Source: Oscillospiraceae bacterium
Lineage (GTDB): Bacteria > Bacillota > Clostridia > Oscillospirales > QAMX01
Direction: 5' to 3'
Assembly: GCA_902772625.1 (NCBI GenBank)
Contig: CACYBP010000304.1
Coordinates: 1 to 5,437, forward strand
DNA length: 5,437 nucleotides
This document shows positions 1 through 5,437 of the stretch, in pieces. The notes beneath the pieces are model-generated. The model did not search any database and was not told the DNA's origin. It saw only the letters and a list, made by a program, of their open reading frames with translations. Numbering within the stretch: position 1 is the stretch's first letter; each line of letters begins with the position of its first letter. The position numbers were made by a program, and so were the translations under genes.

Positions 1-269
1 ATTACGGCAACGCCGTCGCCGACTGCGTGGCCGCCGTCGAGAACATGATGATCGCGTCAAACGCCCTGGATCTGGGAAGCTGCTATATCAACCAGCTCAA
101 ATGGCTGAACGGGGATCCGGAGATCAACGCGTATCTCTTTTCGCTGGGCCTTTGCGAAAACGAGCGCGTCTGGGCGGGACTGGCTCTCGGATACGCCGCG
201 CGGGAGGACGGTCTGCCGGAAAGGAAAGCGCTTCCGCGCACCGGCAATCCGGTGACGCGTATCGATTGA
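1..269 (+). CDS. Nitroreductase-family flavoprotein, C-terminal fragment (5' end outside window)
   Basis: The reading frame is open from the left edge (first full codon at base 3) to TGA at 267-269, giving 88 residues with no start in view. A GTG at 27 is internal and has no ribosome binding site, so it is not taken as a start. The fragment begins YGNAVADCVAAVENM and continues with a helix followed by LDLGSCYI, matching the late helix and glycine turn of FMN-dependent nitroreductases, where the protein makes part of its flavin pocket and dimer interface. The end, with GLALGYAA followed by the prolines and basic residues of LPERKALPRTGNP, matches the usual C-terminal family signature. Such proteins are cytoplasmic homodimers that reduce nitro compounds, quinones or flavins with NAD(P)H; the substrate here cannot be told. 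The catalytic N-terminal half is not visible. The next gene begins 28 bases downstream, so cotranscription is likely. Confidence 0.8.
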   Translation, partial: YGNAVADCVAAVENMMIASNALDLGSCYINQLKWLNGDPEINAYLFSLGLCENERVWAGLALGYAAREDGLPERKALPRTGNPVTRID

Positions 270-285
270 TCTGAAATTCTGAAAT
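270..285 (+). repeat. Perfect tandem 8-bp repeat (TCTGAAAT x2) before the basic-protein gene
   Basis: The octamer TCTGAAAT occurs twice head to tail, at 270-277 and 278-285. It fills most of the 28-base gap between the nitroreductase stop and the next gene, and it abuts the AAGGAG ribosome binding site at 286-291. It is AT-rich compared with its surroundings and may simply keep the translation start unstructured. No regulator binding site is recognised. Confidence 0.6.
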
Positions 286-297
286 AAGGAGAAAACC

Positions 298-783
298 ATG
301 TACGGCGACAAAAACGATCTTCTGATCCGCACCGGCTCCCGGGAGCGAAATGACGCCGTTTTGTACGGCATCCTCCGTCTTCTGACCTCGTCGAAGACCG
401 AGCGAAAGCACCTGAAAAAAGCGGCCCGGGGAAAAAAGAGGGACGCCCGGAGGATCAGAAAACTGACGGGGGAGAAAAGCCGCGTCTCCTGCGGCACGGT
501 GCTTTCCGGCATCGGTAAGTACCTCCTTTTCGGAAAAGAAGCCTTCTGGCGGGAGGAGGCGTCGAAAGAGCGGAAAAACGGCCGTCTTCTCGCGTCACTC
601 CTTTCGGAGGCGCCCGAGGCCGCGAAGATCGCGATCCGCGGTGAAAAGCGGGCAAGGCGCGACGAGAAGTATTCCGGCCGCCTTCAGAAGATCGCCGGAA
701 AAGAAGCAAAGAAGAACGAAAAGCGTACGGCGCGGAAAATCAAGCGCGCCGAAAAACGCGTTAAAAGATATTTCAAGAGGTGA
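298..783 (+). CDS. Highly basic 161-residue protein of unknown function
   Basis: I do not recognise this family. The ATG at 298 has a strong AAGGAG at 286-291 with a 6-base spacer, so the start is well supported. By hand count about 51 of 161 residues are Lys or Arg (near 32%), against about 20 acidic residues, giving a very high predicted pI. Residues 1-30 hold a moderately hydrophobic stretch (AVLYGILRLLT). Residues 31-60 are a charged helix-like block. Residues 64-84 form a second less charged patch (around GTVLSGIGKYLLF) that is too short and interrupted for a confident membrane helix. Residues 112-161 are an almost continuous Lys/Arg/Glu/Ala helix-forming tail ending KRVKRYFKR. There is one Cys (C65), no CxxC motif and no signal peptide. 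Binding to nucleic acid or to acidic membrane or protein surfaces is possible from composition alone, but this is inference. It ends 3 bases before copA and in the same reading frame. Confidence 0.75.
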   Translation: MYGDKNDLLIRTGSRERNDAVLYGILRLLTSSKTERKHLKKAARGKKRDARRIRKLTGEKSRVSCGTVLSGIGKYLLFGKEAFWREEASKERKNGRLLASLLSEAPEAAKIAIRGEKRARRDEKYSGRLQKIAGKEAKKNEKRTARKIKRAEKRVKRYFKR

Positions 784-789
784 AGATTG
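776..789 (+). promoter_or_regulatory. Ribosome binding site and TTG start of copA, overlapping the upstream stop codon
   Basis: AGAGGTG (776-782) overlaps the TGA stop (781-783) of the basic-protein gene and lies about 6 bases before TTG at 787. This site decides the copA start. Starting at the next Met (ATG at 811) would remove the first beta strand of the N-terminal metal-binding domain, leaving only MSCAAC onward, so TTG is preferred. The overlap suggests translational coupling, and TTG is usually a weaker start than ATG. Confidence 0.75.
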
Positions 790-3366
790 AGACAGTTTGA
801 CGTAACGGGAATGAGCTGCGCCGCCTGCAGCGCGCGGATCGAAAAGGCCGTCGGGAAGGTGCCCGGAGTGACCTCCTGCGCGGTAAGCCTTCTGACCAAT
901 TCCATGGGCGTGGAGGGAAGTGCCGACGACCGGAGCATCATCGCGGCCGTGGAGGCTGCGGGATACGGGGCAAAGGCAAAGGGCGGAGAAAGCTCCGCTT
1001 CGAGGACTTCTTCGACTCCCTCAGAGGACGCCCTCGCCGACCGGGAGACCCCGGCTCTTCTGAGAAGGCTTCTGGCCTCGGTGGGCTTTCTTCTGGTCCT
1101 GATGTATCTTTCCATGGGTCACATGATGTGGGGCTGGCCGCTTCCCGGTTGGCTTGCCGAAAACCACGTGGCCATGGGCCTTGCGGAGATGATCCTGGCC
1201 GCGATCATCATGGTGATCAACCAGAGGTTCTTTATCAGCGGCTTCAAAAGCCTTCTGCACGGCGCGCCGAATATGGATACCCTCGTGGCCATGGGCTCTT
1301 CGGTTTCTTTTGTCTGGAGCGTCTATATCCTCTTCGCCATGACCGGAGCCGTGACGGCGGGAGATCAGGAAGCCGTCACGCGCTATATGATGGAATTCTA
1401 TTTTGAATCGGCGGCCATGATCCTGACTCTGATCACCGTGGGGAAAATGCTGGAGGCCAGATCCAAGGGCAAGACCACAGACGCCCTGAAAAGCCTCATG
1501 AAGCTCGCGCCGAAAAAGGCGGTGCTTCTGGAGAACGGGAAAGAGATCACGGTGCCGGTCGAACGGGTCAAGATCGGCGACGTCTTCGTCGTGAGACCCG
1601 GCGAAAGCGTCCCGGTGGACGGGACCGTGCTCTCCGGGACCAGCGCCGTGAACGAAGCCTCCCTCACCGGCGAAAGCATCCCGGTGGACAAAGGGGAGGG
1701 GGATCCGGTATCGGCGGCCACCATCAACGAATCCGGGTTCCTCACCTGCCGCGCGACCCGCGTGGGCGAGGATACCACCCTTGCGCAGATCATCAGAATG
1801 GTCAGCGACGCCGCCGCCACCAAGGCGCCCATCGCCAAGATCGCCGACAAGGTGTCGGGGGTCTTCGTCCCCGCGGTGCTCGGCGTCGCGCTTGTGACCA
1901 CCGTGATCTGGCTTTGCGTGGGAGCGGAGTTCGCAGACGCCCTGTCCCGGGGGATCGCGGTGCTGGTGATCAGCTGCCCCTGCGCTCTCGGACTTGCCAC
2001 GCCGGTGGCCATCATGGTGGGGAACGGCGTCGGCGCCCGGAATGGGATTCTTTTCAAAACGGCGGTCTCTCTGGAAGAGACCGGAAGGGTGCAGATCGTC
2101 GCTCTTGACAAGACCGGCACCATCACCGAGGGAACGCCCCACGTCACGGATGTCATCCCCGCTTCCGTAGGCGGCGAAGAAACTCTTCTTTCTCTGGCGC
2201 GTACGCTGGAGGAAAAGAGTGAGCATCCTCTGGCAAAAGCCGTGGTGGCCTATGCAGAAGAAAAGAAGATCAACTCCCGGCAGGGACTTGCGGGCTTTGA
2301 GGCGCTTCCCGGAAACGGCCTTCACGGCGTGATTGGCGGAGAAACGCTTTCGGGCGGGAGCCTTCGCTATATGGAGAGCGTCGCGGAGATAGGAAACGAC
2401 CTGAAGGACGCCGCCGAAAAGCTTGCGGAGGAAGGCAAAACGCCGCTTCTCTTTGCCCTGGGCGGACGCCTTCTCGGCTTGATCGCCGTGGCCGACGTGA
2501 TCAAAAAGACCAGCGCCGGGGCGATCCGCGCGCTTCAGAACATGGGGATCCGGGTGGTCATGCTCACCGGCGACAACGAAAAGACCGCAAAGGCCATCGG
2601 ACGCGAAGCCGGGGTGGATCACGTGATCGCGGGAGTTCTTCCCGACGGAAAAGAAAGCGTGATCCGCACGCTTAGGGAAAAGGGAAAGGTCGCCATGGTG
2701 GGCGACGGCATCAACGATGCTCCCGCCCTGACCAGGGCGGACGTGGGGATCGCCATCGGCGCGGGAACCGACGTGGCTCTGGACGCCGCGGACGTCGTTC
2801 TGATGAAAAGCGATCTTTCGGACGTCCCCGCCGCGATCCGTCTTTCCCGGGCCACGCTCCGGAATATCCATGAAAACCTTTTCTGGGCCTTTATCTATAA
2901 CGTCATCGGCATTCCCATGGCGGCCGGCCTTTTCGGCTGGAAGCTCGACCCCATGTTCGCCGCGCTGGCCATGAGCCTTTCCAGCTTCTTCGTGGTTTCC
3001 AACGCGCTCCGGCTGAATCTCGTGAAGGTCCATGAAGGCGAAAGAGACCGCAAGCTGAAAAAGCAGGCGGATATCTCTTCTCTCTTTGAAAACGCGGAAA
3101 ATCAGGCCTCCGTGCCGGCGTCTTCTCCGGGGGAGGGCGAGGGGATCCGTCTCGTCCTGAAGATCGGCGGCATGATGTGCGAACACTGTGAGGCGGCGGT
3201 ATCCAAAGCGCTTCTCACCCTTCCCGAAGTGACCGGAGCGTCGGCAGATCACGAAAAAGGCCTTGCCTGGGTCACCGCGTCGTCGATGCCCGATCCCGAT
3301 GAGATGAAGAAAAAAATAGCGGACGAAGATTACGAGCTTCTCGGCTTCAGCCGGGAAGACTCCTGA
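787..3366 (+). CDS. copA: Cu+-exporting P1B-type ATPase with N- and C-terminal HMA domains (CopA)
   Basis: This 859-residue inner-membrane pump exports cytoplasmic Cu+ at the cost of ATP. An N-terminal HMA domain (about residues 1-68) carries GMSCAAC with metal ligands C11 and C14. Eight membrane segments are visible near residues 95-113, 128-146, 162-185, 199-222, 356-381, 386-412, 697-718 and 720-744. The actuator domain has TGES (294-297). The membrane CPC motif is C397-P398-C399. The phosphorylated Asp is D441 in DKTGT. The nucleotide-binding domain has the P1B-specific HP at 480-481 (SEHPLA), followed by TGDN (594-597) and GDGINDAP (639-646). Y704-N705 in the seventh segment and M729 with S733 in the eighth match the Cu+-site residues of CopA (P1B-1), which argues against Zn/Cd or Co transport. 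A linker then leads to a second HMA domain (about 789-859) with GMMCEHC, C798 and C801. All catalytic motifs are intact. It starts with TTG 3 bases after the preceding gene, and the next gene follows after 28 bases. No CsoR- or CopY-type operator is recognised. Confidence 0.95.
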   Translation: MRQFDVTGMSCAACSARIEKAVGKVPGVTSCAVSLLTNSMGVEGSADDRSIIAAVEAAGYGAKAKGGESSASRTSSTPSEDALADRETPALLRRLLASVGFLLVLMYLSMGHMMWGWPLPGWLAENHVAMGLAEMILAAIIMVINQRFFISGFKSLLHGAPNMDTLVAMGSSVSFVWSVYILFAMTGAVTAGDQEAVTRYMMEFYFESAAMILTLITVGKMLEARSKGKTTDALKSLMKLAPKKAVLLENGKEITVPVERVKIGDVFVVRPGESVPVDGTVLSGTSAVNEASLTGESIPVDKGEGDPVSAATINESGFLTCRATRVGEDTTLAQIIRMVSDAAATKAPIAKIADKVSGVFVPAVLGVALVTTVIWLCVGAEFADALSRGIAVLVISCPCALGLATPVAIMVGNGVGARNGILFKTAVSLEETGRVQIVALDKTGTITEGTPHVTDVIPASVGGEETLLSLARTLEEKSEHPLAKAVVAYAEEKKINSRQGLAGFEALPGNGLHGVIGGETLSGGSLRYMESVAEIGNDLKDAAEKLAEEGKTPLLFALGGRLLGLIAVADVIKKTSAGAIRALQNMGIRVVMLTGDNEKTAKAIGREAGVDHVIAGVLPDGKESVIRTLREKGKVAMVGDGINDAPALTRADVGIAIGAGTDVALDAADVVLMKSDLSDVPAAIRLSRATLRNIHENLFWAFIYNVIGIPMAAGLFGWKLDPMFAALAMSLSSFFVVSNALRLNLVKVHEGERDRKLKKQADISSLFENAENQASVPASSPGEGEGIRLVLKIGGMMCEHCEAAVSKALLTLPEVTGASADHEKGLAWVTASSMPDPDEMKKKIADEDYELLGFSREDS

Positions 3367-3382
3367 AGCATTGAAGGAAAAG

Positions 3383-3397
3383 AGGGGAGACCGCATG
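3383..3397 (+). promoter_or_regulatory. Ribosome binding site deciding the ATG start of the SDR gene
   Basis: AGGGGAG (3383-3389) lies 5 bases before ATG at 3395. An in-frame TTG at 3371 would add eight residues (MKEKRGDR) ahead of the first beta strand, but it has no good Shine-Dalgarno site upstream, only copA coding sequence and its stop. Starting at 3395 puts MKIAVVTGASSGIG at the N-terminus, as is usual for the family. Confidence 0.75.
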
Positions 3398-4165
3398 AAA
3401 ATCGCTGTCGTCACCGGCGCCTCCAGCGGGATCGGACGGGAATTCGTTCTGGCGCTGGACCGGGAGTATGCTTTTGACGAGATCTGGGCCGTGGCCCGCA
3501 GGGAAGAACGCCTTCGCGCGCTTTCCGGGGAATGCCGGACGAAGATCCGTCCGGTTCCCCTGGACCTTTCCCGGGAAGACGCGGCGGAAAAGCTTGCGGA
3601 AGAGATCAAAAAGGAGAACGCCTCGCTTGAGATGCTGGTAAACGGCGCGGGCTTCGGACAGTTCGGAGAATTCTCTTCGCTTCCGATCAAGGATCAGCTG
3701 GACGAGATCGATCTGAACGCCAAGTCGCTTACCGCCGTGACCTACGCGCTCCTGCCCTTTATGCCGGAGGGAAGCCGGATCGTGAATATCGCCTCGAATT
3801 CCTCCTGGCAGCCGGTCCCCTATATGGCGGTCTACGCCGCCACCAAAGCCTACGTGATGAGCTTTTCCCGCGCCCTCGGCATGGAGCTTAGGGAAAGAAA
3901 GATCGGCGTCACGGCGGTGGCGCCGGGATGGATCAAGACCGAGTTTTTCGACCGCGCCGTCCGGGACGAGACCATCACCTATTACGACAGATTCTATACG
4001 GCGCGCCAGGTGGCTGACAAGGCCATGCGGGACATCCGGAAAAAGAAAGAGGTCTCGATCCTCGGATTCCCGGTCCGGATGCAGGTGCGTCTGGTCAAGC
4101 TGATGCCGGTAAAATTCGTCATGAGCGTCTGGTGCCGTCAGCAGGGGAAGAATCCGAAAAAGTAA
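3395..4165 (+). CDS. Short-chain dehydrogenase/reductase (classical SDR, NAD(P)-dependent)
   Basis: This is a 256-residue cytoplasmic oxidoreductase with a Rossmann fold. The cofactor glycine motif is TGASSGIG (residues 7-14). R35 and R36 directly after the second beta strand (AVARREERL) suggest a preference for NADP(H) over NAD(H), by analogy with other classical SDRs. The structural NNAG motif appears as N83-G-A-G86, a tolerated variant. The full catalytic tetrad is present: N108, S134 (in NIAS), Y147 and K151 (YAATK), with the usual 12 residues between Ser and Tyr. PGWIKTEF follows, as expected after the active site. The C-terminal 50 residues are basic with a hydrophobic stretch (RLVKLMPVKFVMSVW), resembling DltE-like SDRs of Firmicutes. 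Substrate binding lies in the variable C-terminal part, so the substrate cannot be named. It sits 28 bases after copA and 12 bases before pcp, consistent with one transcript; a link to copper is not evident. Confidence 0.93.
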   Translation: MKIAVVTGASSGIGREFVLALDREYAFDEIWAVARREERLRALSGECRTKIRPVPLDLSREDAAEKLAEEIKKENASLEMLVNGAGFGQFGEFSSLPIKDQLDEIDLNAKSLTAVTYALLPFMPEGSRIVNIASNSSWQPVPYMAVYAATKAYVMSFSRALGMELRERKIGVTAVAPGWIKTEFFDRAVRDETITYYDRFYTARQVADKAMRDIRKKKEVSILGFPVRMQVRLVKLMPVKFVMSVWCRQQGKNPKK

Positions 4166-4169
4166 GGAG
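4164..4169 (+). promoter_or_regulatory. Ribosome binding site of pcp overlapping the SDR stop codon
   Basis: AAGGAG at 4164-4169 includes the last two bases of the SDR stop TAA (4163-4165) and lies 8 bases before the pcp ATG. The arrangement implies shared transcription and probably coupled translation of the two genes. Confidence 0.7.
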
Positions 4170-4177
4170 AAGATCTG

Positions 4178-4783
4178 ATGAACGTGCTGATGACGGGATT
4201 CGATCCCTTCGGCGGAGCAAAGGTCAATCCCGCGTGGGAGGCCGTGAGGCTCGTTCGCGCTCCCGCGGGCGTCACTCTGGTGAAAAAAGAGATCCCGACG
4301 GTGTTCCGGTCCTCCGGAGAAAAGCTTTGCGCTTTGCTTCGGGAATACGACCCGGATCTCGTGCTTCTTGTGGGTCAGGCAGCGGGGAGGAAAAAGCTCT
4401 CTTTCGAACGGGTGGCTATCAATCTGGACGACGCGCGGATCCCCGATAACGCGGGCGATCAGCCGAAGGAGAGACCGATTGCAGAAGACGGGCCCGCGGC
4501 GTATTTTTCCCGCCTGCCGGTCAAAGCTCTGGCCCGCGCCGTCGAAGAGGCGGGCGTTCCCGCGGAGGTATCCCTGTCGGCGGGAAGCTTCGTCTGCAAT
4601 CATCTCTTTTACGTTCTGATGCATGAATTAAGGGACAGAAGCGATGAAGTGAGGGGCGGCTTCGTCCACGTCCCCGCCATTCCGGAGCAGCTTTCAGACA
4701 TGCCTCCGGGAACGCCGGCCATGGCGCTTCCGGAGATCGTAAAGGGACTGGAAGCCGCGCTGAGCTTTCTTACGGAGGCCTGA
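4178..4783 (+). CDS. pcp: Pyroglutamyl-peptidase I (pyrrolidone-carboxylate peptidase)
   Basis: This 201-residue cytoplasmic cysteine peptidase (MEROPS family C15) removes N-terminal pyroglutamate from peptides, making blocked peptides available to other aminopeptidases. The N-terminus has the family motif GFDPFGG (residues 7-13), followed by NPAWEA (17-22). The catalytic triad is complete: E77 within FERVAIN, C140 within SAGSFVCNH and H164 within GFVHVPAIPEQ. The spacing from Glu to Cys (63) and Cys to His (24) equals that of the Bacillus amyloliquefaciens enzyme (E81, C144, H168). The length is slightly below the common 210-215 residues and nothing essential is missing. The ATG has AAGGAG 8 bases upstream. 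The gene is 12 bases after the SDR gene. The 93-base gap after it contains a hairpin, and then another hydrolase gene begins in the same direction. Confidence 0.97.
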   Translation: MNVLMTGFDPFGGAKVNPAWEAVRLVRAPAGVTLVKKEIPTVFRSSGEKLCALLREYDPDLVLLVGQAAGRKKLSFERVAINLDDARIPDNAGDQPKERPIAEDGPAAYFSRLPVKALARAVEEAGVPAEVSLSAGSFVCNHLFYVLMHELRDRSDEVRGGFVHVPAIPEQLSDMPPGTPAMALPEIVKGLEAALSFLTEA

Positions 4784-4791
4784 AGGATCCC

Positions 4792-4839
4792 CTCCTGATT
4801 CCTTTTCCCGGAGCGATGCGGGAGCATGGGAATCCGGAG
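4792..4839 (+). other. Imperfect inverted repeat (RNA hairpin) between pcp and the hydrolase gene
   Basis: CTCC (4792-4795) pairs with GGAG (4836-4839) and, after one T/C mismatch, GATTCC (4797-4802) pairs with GGAATC (4829-4834). An inner stem CCCG (4807-4810) with CGGG (4819-4822) closes an 8-base loop, across an internal loop of TTTT against AGCATG. No T-run follows, so it is not a standard intrinsic terminator. It could be an mRNA stability or processing element, or an attenuating structure in the hydrolase leader. The rest of the 4784-4876 gap shows no clear -35/-10 promoter. Confidence 0.5.
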
Positions 4840-4876
4840 CGGAGAACGTGCGGCTACGGCACAAGGAGAAAAGACC

Positions 4877-5437
4877 ATGAGAATCGAACCTTCAAAGCTT
4901 TATCAGTTTGCCTATGAAAACGGAGCCCTGCTGAACGGGACTCCCCGGGGAATCGTTCTGCAGTTCATCGGCCTCAACGGCAACACGCGTATGATCACAG
5001 AGGATCCTTGGGAGGCGCAGCTTTACGCCGACCGGGGGATACTCTTTGTCATTCCGTATATCAATCCCTGGTCCTGGATGAATCGGGCGTCGGTCAAACT
5101 CACCGACGGCGTGGTGGACTGCCTTTTTGAAAAGTACGCGCTTCCGGAGGGTACGCCTGTCGTTTCCACCGGAGGAAGCATGGGCGGGCTCTGCGCCCTG
5201 ACTTACGCGGCTTATGCCAAAAGAACGCCCGCGGCGGTGGCGGCCAACTGCCCGGTGTGCGATCTCCCGTATCACTACACAGAACGGGACGATCTGCCGC
5301 GCACGCTCCTTTCGGCTTTCGGCGAATACGGCATGCCGCTTGAGGAGGCGATGAAGACCGCGTCTCCTCTTCATCTCGCGGAAAAAATGCCCGACGTGCC
5401 CTATTTCATCGCCCATTGCGAAAAAGATCAGGCCGTC
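4877..5437 (+). CDS. Alpha/beta-hydrolase family protein, N-terminal part (3' end outside window)
   Basis: The frame is open from ATG 4877 to the right edge, giving 187 residues. AAGGAG at 4863-4868 with an 8-base spacer supports this start. An in-frame ATG at 4826 would add 17 residues but lies inside the hairpin and lacks a usable ribosome site. The protein shows an early strand, IVLQFIGLNGN (residues about 26-36), where the oxyanion loop normally lies. The nucleophile elbow G99-G-S101-M-G103-G sits after a strand (TPVVSTGGSMGG) and before a helix, identifying S101 as the probable nucleophile. Near the edge, FIAHCEKDQAV resembles the strand-loop that carries the catalytic Asp, so D184 is the candidate; the His must lie beyond the window. 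There is no signal peptide, so it is likely cytoplasmic. The elbow and C-terminal layout resemble prolyl-oligopeptidase (S9)-like and acyl-hydrolase proteins, but peptidase versus esterase cannot be decided. A substrate is not proposed. Confidence 0.85.
   Translation, partial: MRIEPSKLYQFAYENGALLNGTPRGIVLQFIGLNGNTRMITEDPWEAQLYADRGILFVIPYINPWSWMNRASVKLTDGVVDCLFEKYALPEGTPVVSTGGSMGGLCALTYAAYAKRTPAAVAANCPVCDLPYHYTERDDLPRTLLSAFGEYGMPLEEAMKTASPLHLAEKMPDVPYFIAHCEKDQAV

Noticed and set aside
57..512. Minus-strand open frame spanning the nitroreductase end and the basic gene
   Set aside because: It overlaps two + strand genes and its translation is Arg-rich without a recognisable domain.
781..783. 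TGA recoded as an amino acid (alternative genetic code or selenocysteine)
   Set aside because: The nitroreductase, CopA and Pcp all end at TGA at family-appropriate lengths, and Trp is encoded by TGG throughout. No SECIS-like element or redox motif surrounds this TGA.
940..1030. Programmed frameshift after the N-terminal HMA, as in E. coli copA
   Set aside because: The linker has repeated GGCAAAG-like runs but no convincing X XXY YYZ slippery heptamer with a downstream structure, so there is no support for it.
1021..3690. Very long (889-codon) open frame on the minus strand across copA
   Set aside because: Its codons lie exactly opposite the copA codons, so it stays open simply because copA avoids TTA, CTA and TCA codons in a GC-rich genome; it ends where copA uses TCA at 1021. 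The translation has no recognisable domain, whereas copA shows every family motif.
3347..4624. 425-codon minus-strand open frame opposite the SDR and pcp genes
   Set aside because: It is a shadow of two well-supported + strand enzymes. Its composition is rich in Arg, His, Gly and Asp, as expected for antisense GC-rich DNA, with no motif.
4784..4876. Intrinsic terminator after pcp
   Set aside because: The inverted repeat is not followed by a T-run, and the next same-strand gene begins shortly after.
4815..4916. Small 33-codon ORF starting at ATG 4815 within the hairpin
   Set aside because: It has no ribosome binding site, overlaps the hydrolase gene in another frame, and its product shows no features.
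4892..5416. Minus-strand open frame opposite the last gene
   Set aside because: The + strand frame 4877-5437 has a good ribosome site and a serine hydrolase elbow with a candidate Asp; the antisense translation resembles no protein.

Overview
The window looks like a chromosomal stretch from a moderately GC-rich Gram-positive anaerobe, most likely an uncultured gut-type clostridium (Lachnospiraceae, Oscillospiraceae or a related order). The clues are strong AAGGAG Shine-Dalgarno sites, short gaps between genes, C/G-ending codons and a copper ATPase with metal-binding domains at both ends. The assignment is inference from style; no taxonomic marker is present.

All six genes lie on the + strand. 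From left to right they are: the C-terminal end of a nitroreductase-family flavoprotein (1-269, cut by the window edge); a 161-residue, extremely Lys/Arg-rich protein of unknown family (298-783); a complete Cu+-exporting P1B-type ATPase, CopA (787-3366); a short-chain dehydrogenase/reductase (3395-4165); pyroglutamyl-peptidase I, Pcp (4178-4783); and the N-terminal 187 residues of an alpha/beta-hydrolase with a GGSMGG nucleophile elbow (4877-5437, running off the right edge).

The first five genes are separated by only 3 to 28 bases, and two Shine-Dalgarno sites overlap the preceding stop codon, so one transcript with coupled translation is plausible. The only larger gap is 4784-4876. It carries an imperfect hairpin without a U-tract and no promoter that I can recognise.

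Functionally, only CopA has a clear physiological role (export of cytoplasmic Cu+). Its companions are a flavin reductase, an NAD(P)H oxidoreductase and two peptidase/esterase-type hydrolases. There is no CsoR, CopY or separate CopZ gene in view, so this is not a classic cop operon. The most unusual points are the unknown basic protein, which lies in the same reading frame as CopA and is separated from it by TGA-AGA-TTG, and the CopZ-like domain at the CopA C-terminus. I saw no mobile element, CRISPR array, tRNA or rRNA, and no clear evidence of an undescribed multi-gene system.
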